NCBI RefSeq assembly: GCF_016722895.1
Contig: NZ_JAEQNA010000015.1
Location: 1-41,134 of the forward strand
DNA from: Ramlibacter aurantiacus
Lineage (GTDB): Bacteria; Pseudomonadota; Gammaproteobacteria; Burkholderiales; Burkholderiaceae_C
Length of the DNA: 41,134 bases
Reading direction: 5' to 3'
Shown: positions 24,711-32,784 of the stretch, piece after piece
Layout of the letters: each line of letters starts with the position of its first letter
Position numbering within the stretch: the stretch's first letter is position 1
Made by a program: the position numbers and the translations under genes
Notes under the pieces: generated by a model
What the model was told of the DNA's origin: nothing
The model's input: only the letters and a program-made list of their open reading frames with translations
The model's database searches: none

Positions 24711-25787
24711 ATGTTTCCCAAGAACGCCTGGTACGTCGCCTGCACACCCGACGAAATCGACAGCAAGCCCCTGGGCCGCATGATCTGCGGCGAGCCCATG
24801 GTGATCTACCGCGCCGAGGGCGACAAGGTTGCCGCGCTGGAAGATTTCTGCCCCCACCGTGGGGCGCAGCTGTCGCTGGGCACCGTGTGCGAAGGCAAGC
24901 TGGTGTGCGGCTACCACGGCCTGGTGATGGGCGCGGACGGCCGCACGGCGGCGATGCCCGGCCAGCGCGTCGGGGGCTTCCCGGCCATCAAGAGCTACCC
25001 GGTCATCGAGCGTTACGGCTTCATCTGGGTCTGGCCCGGTGACCCGGCCCAGGCCCATCCGTCCAAGCTGCACCACCTCGAGTGGGCCGAGAGTCCTGAC
25101 TGGGCCTATGGCGGCGGCCTCTACCACGTGAAGGCCGACTACCGCCTGATGATCGACAACCTGATGGACCTCACGCACGAAACCTACGTGCACACCACCA
25201 GCATCGGCCAGAAGGAGATCGACGAGACGCCCGTGTCCACCCGCACCGAGGGCGACCACGTCATCACCAGCCGCTACATGGACAACGTGATGGCGCCGCC
25301 CTTCTGGCGCTCCAACCTGCGCGGCAACGGCCTGCCCGACGACCAGCCGGTCGACCGCTGGCAGGTGTGCCACTTCTATCCGCCCAGCCACGTGCTGATC
25401 GAAGTGGGCGTGGCCCTGGCCGGCCATGGCGGCTACAACGCCGACCCGAAGTTCAAGGTGTCGAGCATCGTGGTGGACTTCCTCACGCCCGAGACGGAGA
25501 CCAGCATGTGGTACTTCTGGGGCATGGCCCGCAACTACAACGTGAAGGACAAGAACTTCACCGCGCAGATCAAGCAGGGCCAGGGCGCGGTGTTCGCCGA
25601 AGACACCGCGGTACTCGAAGCGCAGCAGCAGAACCTCAGCCGCTATCCCGACCGCCGCCTGCTGATGCTCAACATCGACGCCGGCGGCGTCCAGTCGCGC
25701 CGCATCATCGAGCGCATCCTCGACGAGGAGCGCCAGGGTGGGGGCCAGACGCAGGCACAATCGAGCCGCCAAACGCAACCCGCTTAA
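24711..25787 (+). CDS. vanA: Vanillate O-demethylase oxygenase subunit
   Basis: A 358-residue Rieske non-haem iron oxygenase that would convert vanillate to protocatechuate plus formaldehyde. The Rieske cluster is CPHRGAQLSLGTVCEGKLVCGYHG with Cys47, His49, Cys66 and His69. The mononuclear iron site begins NLMDLTHETYVHTTS (D153, H156, H161). The start MFPKNAWYVACTPDEI is typical VanA. Related enzymes act on other methoxy- or halo-benzoates, so vanillate is the best call rather than certain. It is transcribed away from the GntR regulator and followed 163 bases later by its reductase. Confidence 0.93.
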   Translation: MFPKNAWYVACTPDEIDSKPLGRMICGEPMVIYRAEGDKVAALEDFCPHRGAQLSLGTVCEGKLVCGYHGLVMGADGRTAAMPGQRVGGFPAIKSYPVIERYGFIWVWPGDPAQAHPSKLHHLEWAESPDWAYGGGLYHVKADYRLMIDNLMDLTHETYVHTTSIGQKEIDETPVSTRTEGDHVITSRYMDNVMAPPFWRSNLRGNGLPDDQPVDRWQVCHFYPPSHVLIEVGVALAGHGGYNADPKFKVSSIVVDFLTPETETSMWYFWGMARNYNVKDKNFTAQIKQGQGAVFAEDTAVLEAQQQNLSRYPDRRLLMLNIDAGGVQSRRIIERILDEERQGGGQTQAQSSRQTQPA

Positions 25788-25800
25788 CCACAGATCCCTT

Positions 25801-25946
25801 AAGCGAGAACCAGGCCCGCGCAGCGGGGGGGCGCCGCCGAACGGCGGCAGCCCTCACCAGTGCCACCGTGGAACCGGCTTCGCCGGGCCACCGGTGGCGC
25901 CCCCCCTTGGGGGGAGGCGGCCCGGTGGCCGCTTCGGGGGGGAGCC
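25801..25946 (+). repeat. GC-rich intergenic repeat, copy 1 (vanA-vanB gap)
   Basis: Most of the 163-base gap between vanA and vanB is a palindromic GC-rich element. Its core (25870-25946) runs GGAACCGGCTT-CGCCGGGCC, then CCCCCCCTTGGGGGGAGG and CGCTTCGGGGG. A copy in the opposite orientation lies after the MetE-like gene (28078-28160). The last bases (GGGGGGGAG) lie seven bases before the vanB ATG and serve as its ribosome binding site. It looks like a REP-type element of this bacterial group; genome-wide copy number cannot be seen here. Confidence 0.65.
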
Positions 25947-25950
25947 CAGT

Positions 25951-26892
25951 ATGCAAGTCAAAGTCCAGCGCCGCCTCGCCCAAGCCGAAGGCATCGACAG
26001 TTTCGAACTCGTCCGCGTCGACGGGTCCCCCCTGCCCCCGTTCAGCGCCGGCTCGCACATCGACGTGCACCTGCCCAACGGCATGGTCCGCCAGTACTCC
26101 CTGTGCAACGACCAGGCGGAGCAGCACCTGTACCGGATCGCCGTGCTGCGCGACCCCGCCTCGCGCGGCGGCTCGGTCTGCATGCACGAGCAGATCAAGG
26201 AAGGCGACGTCATCACCATCAGCGAGCCGCGCAACCACTTCCCGCTGGAACACGCGCCGCACACGCTGCTGCTGGCCGGCGGCATCGGCATCACGCCCCT
26301 GCTTTGCATGGCCCAGCGCCTGCAGACCACCGGCGCCAGCTTCGAGCTGCACTACAGCACCCGTTCGCCGCAGCGCACCGCCTTCCGCGACGAGGTGGCC
26401 AACTTCGGTGACCGCACCCGGCTGCACTTCGACGATGGCGACGCCGCCCAGAAGCTCGACCTTCCCGGCGTGCTGGCAGCGCAGCCCGCGGGTACGCGCC
26501 TGTACGTCTGCGGCCCCACCGGCTTCATCGACTTCGTGGTCCAGACGGCCAAGTCCAAGGGTTGGCCGGCCGACCGCATCCACCTGGAGTACTTCGGCGC
26601 CGCCCCGCAGGACACCAGCGGCGACAAGGAATTCCAGGTGCGCCTGGCCAGCAGCGGCAAGACCTACACCATCCCGGCCGACACCAGCGTCACCGACGCG
26701 CTGCGTGAGCACGGCGTGGAGATCCTGGTCTCCTGCGAGCAAGGCGTGTGCGGCACCTGCCTGACCCGCGTGCTCGAAGGCGAATGCGACCACCGCGACC
26801 TGTACCTCACCGACGAGGAAAAAGCGGCCAACGACCAGTTCACACCCTGCTGCTCGCGGGCCAAGGGCCCGCTGCTGGTGCTCGATCTCTGA
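25951..26892 (+). CDS. vanB: Vanillate O-demethylase reductase subunit
   Basis: A 313-residue class IA reductase starting at ATG 25951. The frame is open upstream, but that is the repeat. FMN/FAD binding is RQYS (47-50), the NAD site is GGIGITP (110-116) with YVCGPTGF near 185-192, and a plant-type 2Fe-2S cluster sits at the C-terminus with Cys262, Cys267, Cys270 and Cys300. It passes electrons from NADH to VanA. The order flavin, NAD, ferredoxin is the normal VanB layout. A strong terminator follows 11 bases after the stop. Confidence 0.95.
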   Translation: MQVKVQRRLAQAEGIDSFELVRVDGSPLPPFSAGSHIDVHLPNGMVRQYSLCNDQAEQHLYRIAVLRDPASRGGSVCMHEQIKEGDVITISEPRNHFPLEHAPHTLLLAGGIGITPLLCMAQRLQTTGASFELHYSTRSPQRTAFRDEVANFGDRTRLHFDDGDAAQKLDLPGVLAAQPAGTRLYVCGPTGFIDFVVQTAKSKGWPADRIHLEYFGAAPQDTSGDKEFQVRLASSGKTYTIPADTSVTDALREHGVEILVSCEQGVCGTCLTRVLEGECDHRDLYLTDEEKAANDQFTPCCSRAKGPLLVLDL

Positions 26893-26903
26893 CCTGGACA
26901 CCA

Positions 26904-26937
26904 GGCCCTCCCGTTGGCGGAGGGCCTTTTTTCTTTT
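26904..26937 (+). terminator. Rho-independent terminator after vanB
   Basis: Eight-base perfect arms, GGCCCTCC (26904-26911) and GGAGGGCC (26919-26926), with a seven-base loop, followed by TTTTTTCTTTT. It ends the vanAB transcript and separates it from the MetE-like gene, which therefore probably has its own start or is reached by read-through. Confidence 0.93.
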
Positions 26938-26968
26938 CCCATACCAACGACGACGAGGACGACAGCCC

Positions 26969-28075
26969 ATGATGCAACTCCCAGCCCGCTACGACCATGT
27001 GGGCAGCTTCCTGCGCCCCAAGTACCTGCTCGATGCGCGCGAGCAGAAAGCCCTGGGTGAGATATCCGCCGAGCAACTGCGCGAAGTGGAGGACAAGGCC
27101 ATCGCCGAAATCGTGCGCTTCCAGCAGGACGTCGGCCTCAAGAGCATCACCGACGGCGAGTTCCGCCGTACTTATTTCCATATCGACTTCCTCGAGCAGC
27201 TCGGCGGCGTCAAGACCGATATCCCGGTGACGATCAAGAAGGCCGACGGCACGGAGGAACTGGCGCCGCCCGTCATCCGCGTGGTGGACAAGGTGCGCCA
27301 TGCCAAGGACATCCAGAAGGCCGACTTCGAATACCTCAAGTCGCAGGTGGCCGCCGGCTGCACCCCGAAGGTGACCATCCCCTCGCCCACCATGCTGCAC
27401 TTCCGCGGCGGCCGCGCCGGCATCAGCCGCGAGGCCTATCCCGAGCTCGATCCGGCCTTCTACGACGACGTGGCGCAAGCCTACGGCGACGAGCTGCGTT
27501 CGCTCCACCAGGCGGGCTGCCGCTACGTGCAGATGGACGACACCAACCTCGCCTACCTGTGCGACGAGAAGATGCGCGAGGCCGCGCGCCAGCGTGGCGA
27601 CGATCCCAACGAGCTGCCACACCGCTATGCCGGCTTCATCAACAAGGTGGTGGCGCAAAAGCCCGAAGGCATGCTGCTGGCCATGCACCTGTGCCGCGGC
27701 AACTTCAAGAGCACCCATGCCGCAGCCGGTAACTACGAGCCGGTGGCCGAGGCGCTGCTCAGCGAGATGAACATCGACGCGTTCTTCCTCGAGTACGACG
27801 ATGAGCGCTCGGGCGACTTCCGACCGCTGCGCTACCTCAAGCCGGGCAAGACCGTGGTGCTGGGCCTGGTGACCACCAAGTTCGGCCAGCTCGAAAGCAA
27901 GGACGACCTCAAGCGCCGCATCGACGAAGCCGCCAAGTACGCACCGCTCGACCAGCTGGCGCTGTCGCCCCAGTGCGGCTTCTCCAGCACCGTGCACGGC
28001 AACAACATCGCGGTCGAAGCGCAGCGCAGCAAGCTGCGGCTGGTGATCGAGACGGCGCAAGAGGTCTGGAAGTAA
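26969..28075 (+). CDS. Cobalamin-independent methionine synthase family protein (MetE C-terminal-like)
   Basis: A 368-residue protein corresponding to the catalytic barrel of MetE without the N-terminal duplicated half. ATG 26969 and ATG 26972 are adjacent; GAGGAC precedes them. The zinc site is recognisable as H240-x-C242 (AMHLCRGN), Glu275 (FFLEYDDERSG) and Cys336 (SPQCGFSS). RYDHVGSFLRP and DGEFRRTYFHIDFLEQLGG are typical of this short COG0620 group. The methyl donor and acceptor are unknown. Next to vanAB it might handle a methyl group or C1 unit from methoxy-aromatics, although VanAB releases formaldehyde. It is separated from vanB by a terminator. Confidence 0.85.
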   Translation: MMQLPARYDHVGSFLRPKYLLDAREQKALGEISAEQLREVEDKAIAEIVRFQQDVGLKSITDGEFRRTYFHIDFLEQLGGVKTDIPVTIKKADGTEELAPPVIRVVDKVRHAKDIQKADFEYLKSQVAAGCTPKVTIPSPTMLHFRGGRAGISREAYPELDPAFYDDVAQAYGDELRSLHQAGCRYVQMDDTNLAYLCDEKMREAARQRGDDPNELPHRYAGFINKVVAQKPEGMLLAMHLCRGNFKSTHAAAGNYEPVAEALLSEMNIDAFFLEYDDERSGDFRPLRYLKPGKTVVLGLVTTKFGQLESKDDLKRRIDEAAKYAPLDQLALSPQCGFSSTVHGNNIAVEAQRSKLRLVIETAQEVWK

Positions 28076-28366
28076 AGGACCACCCCCGAAGCGCCTCCCG
28101 GCGCTTGCCCCTCGAGGGGGCACAACCAGCGGCCCGGCAAAAGCCGGTTCCGCGGTTGCCGCCGGAGGGGCCTGCCGCTGCGCGGCGGCCCGGGCGGTGC
28201 GCACCATGGGGCTTTGCGATGCTCAAGCGCATTGCGATTGCGCTTCAGCGCCGAGGCGAAAATTTCGCGGTCTTGCGCACCACGGGCAGCGCGAGCTGAC
28301 CCCGCGCACGGAATACGGCCCATCGTGGCGAGATATTCGCTGCGCCCGAACCGAAAAGCTGACCCC
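28076..28366. other. Intergenic stretch with repeat and hairpin
   Basis: No gene is seen in these 291 bases. The first 85 or so are the inverted copy of the GC-rich repeat. A hairpin follows, with arms of 11 bases and one mismatch (28221-28231 and 28239-28249; inner 7 bases perfect, AAGCGCA/TGCGCTT). A small palindrome, GCGAAA-A-TTTCGC, lies nearby at 28256-28268. These may end the MetE-like transcript. No clear promoter for the next gene was identified. Confidence 0.5.
28078..28160 (-). repeat. GC-rich intergenic repeat, copy 2 (inverted)
   Basis: Read on the minus strand, this copy shows GGAACCGGCTTTTGCCGGGCC, then CCCCCTCGAGGGG and GCGCTTCGGGGGTGG. It matches the copy before vanB block by block with scattered substitutions. 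The two copies are inverted relative to each other and flank vanB plus the MetE-like gene. Confidence 0.65.
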
Positions 28367-29302
28367 ATGGCCATCACGTCCCCCTGCGGACCCTGCCGTC
28401 TGCCGAAGACCGCCGGCGGGCTCTTGTCCCTCGCCTTCCCCGTCACTGCCAGTGCCCACGTCGTGCCCGGGCTGGACGGGCACACCCTCTGGAATGCGTG
28501 GAGCACGCAGCCCTGGCTGTGGCTGCTGTGGGGGCTGCCCGGGCTGCTGGTGCTGGCCGGGATCGCGCGGCTGTGGCTTCAGGCGCGTGCCGGCGCCGGC
28601 GTGAGTGGGGTGCAGGCCGGCTGCTTCCTGGCGGGCTGGCTGGCGCTGGGCCTGTCCATCCTCTCGCCGCTCGATGCCCTGGGCGAAGAACTCTTCTGGG
28701 TGCACATGGTGCAGCACGAGGTGGTGATGCTGGTGGCCGCGCCCTTGCTGGTGATCTCGCGCCCGCTGGGGGCGCTGGTCTGGGGGTTGCCCGCCGCCTG
28801 GCGGCCGGGCTCGGCGCAGCTGGCGCGGGTGCTCGGGCTGTCCTGGAGCATGCGCGTGCTCACCCGCCCGATGGCCGCCTGGTGGGTGCATGCGGTGGTG
28901 CTGTGGGTCTGGCACGCGCCTCCGCTGTTCCAGGCGGCGGTGCGCCATCCATGGGTGCACGACCTGCAGCACAGTTCGTTCTTCATCGGCGCGCTGGTGT
29001 TCTGGTGGGCGCTGTTGCAGGGCCACGGCGGACGCGTCCGCCAGGGCATGGCGGTGCTCTATCTGTTCACGACCGTGCTGCACACCTCCGCGCTGGGAGC
29101 CCTGCTGACCTTCTCCAGCCGCGTCTGGTACCCCGTGTACGACGCCACGGCGCCGCGCTGGGGCTTCACCGCGCTGGAGGACCAGCAACTCGGCGGACTC
29201 ATCATGTGGGTGCCCGGCGGCATGGTGTTCATGGTGGCGGCGCTGGTGCTGTTCGCCGCCTGGCTCCAGGGGCCGGCACGACCCGGCCCAGCCTTGCGCT
29301 AG
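28367..29302 (+). CDS. ctaG: CtaG/Cox11-unrelated cytochrome oxidase assembly protein (caa3 CtaG family)
   Basis: A 311-residue membrane protein of the caa3-type CtaG family. ATG 28367 gives MAITSPCGPCRLPK and then a hydrophobic stretch ending in TASAHVVPG. About seven helices follow, with His-rich loops facing metal or membrane: FWVHMVQHEVVMLVAAPLLVISRP, WWVHAVVLWVWHAPPLFQAAVRHPWVHDLQHSSFFIGALVFWW, then YLFTTVLHTSALGALLTFSSRVWYPVY. These His motifs are conserved in the family and may bind copper. Family members help assemble caa3 or cytochrome bo/ba3 oxidases. No oxidase gene is nearby. A weak ribosome binding site makes the start uncertain. Confidence 0.85.
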   Translation: MAITSPCGPCRLPKTAGGLLSLAFPVTASAHVVPGLDGHTLWNAWSTQPWLWLLWGLPGLLVLAGIARLWLQARAGAGVSGVQAGCFLAGWLALGLSILSPLDALGEELFWVHMVQHEVVMLVAAPLLVISRPLGALVWGLPAAWRPGSAQLARVLGLSWSMRVLTRPMAAWWVHAVVLWVWHAPPLFQAAVRHPWVHDLQHSSFFIGALVFWWALLQGHGGRVRQGMAVLYLFTTVLHTSALGALLTFSSRVWYPVYDATAPRWGFTALEDQQLGGLIMWVPGGMVFMVAALVLFAAWLQGPARPGPALR

Positions 29303-29316
29303 TCCGCTGAAACCCG

Positions 29317-30411
29317 CTAGGCCGCGGCCGATCCCGGGCGCTGCATCACCGGATGGGCGGGCGACTCGTCGGGCTGCGCCGGGGCGGCGGCCTCGCCGCG
29401 TGGCGCGGGCGCGGACTCCGGCGCGGACACCGCGGCGGCCATCGGGCACCGGCACAGCTCGGACAGGACCCGCCAGCGCACCCGCGTGCCGACCTCGGCT
29501 GGAAATTTGCGGGCGAAGTAGGCCGGGCTGGCGCGCAGCATCTCCACGTGTTCCTCGACCAATTGGCCGGGATGCGCCTCGTCGAAGACATGCACGTAGT
29601 GGTTGATCGGGCCCTTGACGCCCCCGGCCTGCATCAGCAGCGTGGGCACCAGGAACTCCTCGGCGATGCGCATGCGGCTGAACTGTTCGCGCACACCTGG
29701 CACGTCGAACCCTTCGATCATCCGCCGCACCACGTGGCGGCGCGCGCCGAACCAGGTCGATCCGTAGTACGGCCGAAAGGAGTCATTGAACAGGTGCCGG
29801 CCGACGGTCGGGACGCTCAGGACCCGCATCAGGCGCAGCGCCATCCAGGGCACCACGCCGCGGCGCCCACCGGTGCGCAGCCAGATACCCGCTTCGTCGC
29901 GGCGACCGTACTCCTGGCCGAAGAACTCGTTGGCCAGCCGACGCGTGAGGCGATGCAGGAAGCTGCCCTCGGCCGTGAAGGCCCGGTAGCCCACGGACAT
30001 CAGGGCGTCGCGGTCCTCCAGGATGTCGATGCAGTCGAAGTGCGCGTCCGCCGCCCCCTGCACGTAGGCCTCGAACTCGGACACCGGCTTGATCGGCAGG
30101 CAGCTCGGACTGAGCAGCTGCAGGTAGTCGAAATCGTGCTCCGCCAGGGCCTGGCGCAGCGAATGGAAGATGCCATCGACGAAGCCGAAGACGCCCCAGC
30201 CGGTGCGCTTCGGATCGGTCACGAAACTCACGTTGGGGGAGGCGAGCCGGAACGACGGTTGCTGCGAAAAATCGTGGTGCACCAGCACCCGGTGCGGCGC
30301 GAGCGCCCGGGCGAGCTGGTCCACCGTGGCGGCCGGAGCCACGGCCGACATCACCACGAACAGGATGCGGGGCGGTCGAGGGCCGTGGGGCGTCATGTCG
30401 TCGCGGTACAT
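29317..30411 (-). CDS. GT14-like glycosyltransferase (core-2/I-branching family)
   Basis: A 364-residue enzyme at the end of the leftward sugar operon. PPRILFVVMSAVAPAATVDQLARALAP begins the GT domain. NVSFVTDPKRTGWGVFGFVDGIFHSLRQALAEHDFDYLQLLSPSCLPIKPVSEFEAY is the region typical of Branch/GT14 enzymes (beta-1,6-GlcNAc or xylosyl transferases). STWFGARRHVVRRMI and the later RIAEEFLVPTLLM also fit. The last 50 residues are Ala/Pro-rich and probably disordered. It presumably adds a sugar to a surface polysaccharide. Alternative starts are ATG 30411 and 30396, and neither has a clear ribosome binding site. Confidence 0.8.
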   Translation of the reverse strand: MYRDDMTPHGPRPPRILFVVMSAVAPAATVDQLARALAPHRVLVHHDFSQQPSFRLASPNVSFVTDPKRTGWGVFGFVDGIFHSLRQALAEHDFDYLQLLSPSCLPIKPVSEFEAYVQGAADAHFDCIDILEDRDALMSVGYRAFTAEGSFLHRLTRRLANEFFGQEYGRRDEAGIWLRTGGRRGVVPWMALRLMRVLSVPTVGRHLFNDSFRPYYGSTWFGARRHVVRRMIEGFDVPGVREQFSRMRIAEEFLVPTLLMQAGGVKGPINHYVHVFDEAHPGQLVEEHVEMLRASPAYFARKFPAEVGTRVRWRVLSELCRCPMAAAVSAPESAPAPRGEAAAPAQPDESPAHPVMQRPGSAAA

Positions 30412-30427
30412 CGGCGTGTCAGTTCGC

Positions 30428-31465
30428 TCAATGCGTCCAGAAGAACCGATCGTCGATCTGGCCGGTATGCGACAGGTAACGCAGCTGCTTCAGGCGGGTG
30501 AACGGACGCGCGTCGAACCCGGCCTCGTCCAGCTTGATGCGGGTGAACACCTCGTGCAGCTGGCGCGCGCCGCGACGCGCGTCCCAGCCACAGCGGAAGC
30601 CCGGCAGCTGCGAGTGGATCTTGGCGAAGCTCACGCGGTAGCTGCGGTTGTCGGCACCGGCCGGGCCGAAGCTCAGTTCGCAGCCGGGGAACACCTCGGC
30701 CACGATCCGCGCGATATCGCGCACCTGGTAGTTGTCGGCATCGTGGCCCACGTTGAAGACCTCGTTGTGCACCGCGTCCGCCGGCGCATCCAAGGCACAG
30801 GCGACCGCCTCGCAGATGTCCAGCACGTGCACCAGCGGTCGCCAAGGCGTGCCGTCGCTCGTCATGGCGATGCGACCGCTGGTGGCGGCAATGCCGCACA
30901 GGTTGTTCAGCACGATGTCGAAGCGCATGCGCGGCGAGGCGCCGTAGGCCGTGGCGTTGCGCAGGAAGGTCGGCGAGAAGCCCGGGGCCGCCATCGCACC
31001 CACGTCCCGCTCGACCAGCGTCTTGCATTTGGCGTAGGCGGTCTGCGGGTTGGTCGGCGACAGCTCGGTCATGGGCTCGGCGCCATCGGCCACGCCGTAC
31101 ACGCTGCACGACGAGGTGTAGACGAAACGCTGCACGCCGGCGGCCCGGGCCAGCTCGGCCAGGCGCACCGAGGCCTTGTGGTTGATCTCGTAGGTGAGCT
31201 CCGGCACGTTCTCGCCCAACGGGTCGTTGGACAGCTCGGCCAGGTGCACCACGGCCTCCACCCCGCGCAGGTCCTCGGCCTGGATCTGGCGGATGTCACG
31301 GTTGATGGTTCGCGGGAACCCGGGCACCAGGCTGCGGTCGCTGAACAGCCAGCCGTCCCGGTAATAGCCCGTGTCCAGGCCGACGATGTCGTGGCCGCGG
31401 GCCTGCAGATAAGGAGCGAGCAGGCAGCCGATATAGCCTTCGACGCCGGTGACCAGAAGTTTCAT
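30428..31465 (-). CDS. NAD-dependent sugar epimerase/dehydratase
   Basis: A 345-residue short-chain, extended-type enzyme. The Rossmann motif is MKLLVTGVEGYIGCLL. The catalytic set is YTSSCSVYG (Ser) and AYAKCK (Tyr-x3-Lys). TFLRNATAYGASPRMRFDIVLNNL and DGTPWRPLVHVLDICEAVACAL are nucleotide-sugar binding blocks. It acts on an NDP- or CDP-sugar. The substrate is not evident; the neighbouring RfbF suggests a CDP-activated hexose. Its ATG overlaps the previous stop as ATGA, and 16 bases separate it from the glycosyltransferase. Confidence 0.9.
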   Translation of the reverse strand: MKLLVTGVEGYIGCLLAPYLQARGHDIVGLDTGYYRDGWLFSDRSLVPGFPRTINRDIRQIQAEDLRGVEAVVHLAELSNDPLGENVPELTYEINHKASVRLAELARAAGVQRFVYTSSCSVYGVADGAEPMTELSPTNPQTAYAKCKTLVERDVGAMAAPGFSPTFLRNATAYGASPRMRFDIVLNNLCGIAATSGRIAMTSDGTPWRPLVHVLDICEAVACALDAPADAVHNEVFNVGHDADNYQVRDIARIVAEVFPGCELSFGPAGADNRSYRVSFAKIHSQLPGFRCGWDARRGARQLHEVFTRIKLDEAGFDARPFTRLKQLRYLSHTGQIDDRFFWTH

Positions 31466-32784
31466 GCGTTCCTCGTGGTGGAGAGGTGTTGGGGGAAGAA
31501 GCGCTCCATCTGCTCACGCCAGAGGCGGTCGCACAAGCGCCCGGGCGGCAGTTCGACATCGTCGAAGCCCAGCACCTCGTCTTTCGCGACCGCGCGCTTG
31601 AGCCGGCAGCCCTCGGCCAGCCCGATGGGCAGCAGGTCCTGGCGCCGCGCGGTGTCGGCGTTCTCGGCCAGGCCGTACGTCATGTAGCAGCCCAGGCCGT
31701 CGAGCACGGCGCCGGCCTCGAGCGGCGTCTTGGCCGTGGCCACCACTTCGACGCAGGGGCCGCCAAGGGGCGTGAGCGCCGCATCGCCGAAGAGCACCGC
31801 CCGAGCGACGGTGTTGGGCACCTCGAAGTGGCACAGGTGGTAGGGCGTATAGAAGCAGTACAGCGGCCCCTTGCCCAGCTTGTACAGGTCGAGGTAATGG
31901 CGCTGCTGCGGGTGGTCGTGCGTGCCCAGCACGTAGACGCCGGGGCCGGGCATGGCGCCCACCACGTAATCGACGATGCCGGGCCCTTCGAGCAAGTCGG
32001 CCAGCGGATAGCACTCGCCGACCTGCTGGATGGGCGTGCCGGCCGCGACGGTGTGCCCATGCATCCCGCGCTTGGCCACCCGCATGCCGGTGCCGTTGGC
32101 GACGATGGCGTTCTCGAACGAAATCTTGGTGCCATCGGCGAACGAGGTCACCATCGACGGGTTCTGGCCCCACTGTTTCGCGAACCCGGCCTGCGTGGTC
32201 GGATTGCGATAGGGATCATGCAGGCCCTTGATGTTGCCGCACAGCACCGGCTTGACGCCGATGCCCTTGACGAAGCGGTACAGGTTCATCATCACGCCGG
32301 GCTGGTCGCCGTCGGCGTTGGTGAGCACCACGCCCGCGCGGTCGGCGTAGGTCTTGAGGATGGGTCCGACGGTGCCGTCGACCTCGGCGTTCATCAGCAC
32401 CACGTGCTTGCGGTGCTCGATCGCCTCCAGCGTGACCGCCGCGGCCTCTTCGATGGTGCCGGTCACTTCCACGATGGCGTCGATGCCGTGAGCCCGCGCC
32501 AGCAGCAGCGCATCCTGCGTCACCGCCGGCGTGCCCGCCTCGATGCAGCGCTCCAGCTCGCCCACGCTGGCGACCTCCCGCACGCCGTCGATGCCGGCTT
32601 CGCGGTAGGCGCGGTGGGCGTTGTCCAGCGTGCGATTGGCAATCGCCGCGACCCGCATGCCGGGCACGGACAGCGCGATCTGCAGCGCCACGCCACGGGC
32701 CATGAAGCCCGCCCCCACCAGGCCGACGCGGATGGGCCTTCCTTCGAGCGCCCGCTGCTCGAGCGCCTTGTCGACCAGGATCAC
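31462..32784 (-). CDS. Homoserine-dehydrogenase-like NAD(P)-binding protein with SAF domain (COG4091 type)
   Basis: A 440-residue protein starting with GTG 32784, preceded by AAAGGAG at five bases and overlapping the rfbC stop as GTGA. The NAD(P) domain begins PIRVGLVGAGFMARGVALQIALSVPGMRVAAIANR. VEVTGTIEEAAAVTLEAIEHRKHVVLMNAEVDGTVG and ADGDQPGVMMNLYRFVKGIGVKPVLCGNIKG follow. The last part (DLLPIGLAEGCRLKRAVAKDEVLGFDDVEL) is a SAF-type domain as in sialic-acid synthase tails. It is predicted homoserine dehydrogenase by family, but such genes recur in polysaccharide clusters. A role in making an unusual sugar acid or branched sugar is inferred. Confidence 0.85.
   Translation of the reverse strand: MILVDKALEQRALEGRPIRVGLVGAGFMARGVALQIALSVPGMRVAAIANRTLDNAHRAYREAGIDGVREVASVGELERCIEAGTPAVTQDALLLARAHGIDAIVEVTGTIEEAAAVTLEAIEHRKHVVLMNAEVDGTVGPILKTYADRAGVVLTNADGDQPGVMMNLYRFVKGIGVKPVLCGNIKGLHDPYRNPTTQAGFAKQWGQNPSMVTSFADGTKISFENAIVANGTGMRVAKRGMHGHTVAAGTPIQQVGECYPLADLLEGPGIVDYVVGAMPGPGVYVLGTHDHPQQRHYLDLYKLGKGPLYCFYTPYHLCHFEVPNTVARAVLFGDAALTPLGGPCVEVVATAKTPLEAGAVLDGLGCYMTYGLAENADTARRQDLLPIGLAEGCRLKRAVAKDEVLGFDDVELPPGRLCDRLWREQMERFFPQHLSTTRNA

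Noticed and set aside
26840..28207. Long leftward open frame opposite the MetE-like gene
   Set aside because: Antisense frame in GC-rich DNA, with no family features; the plus-strand gene has clear motifs.
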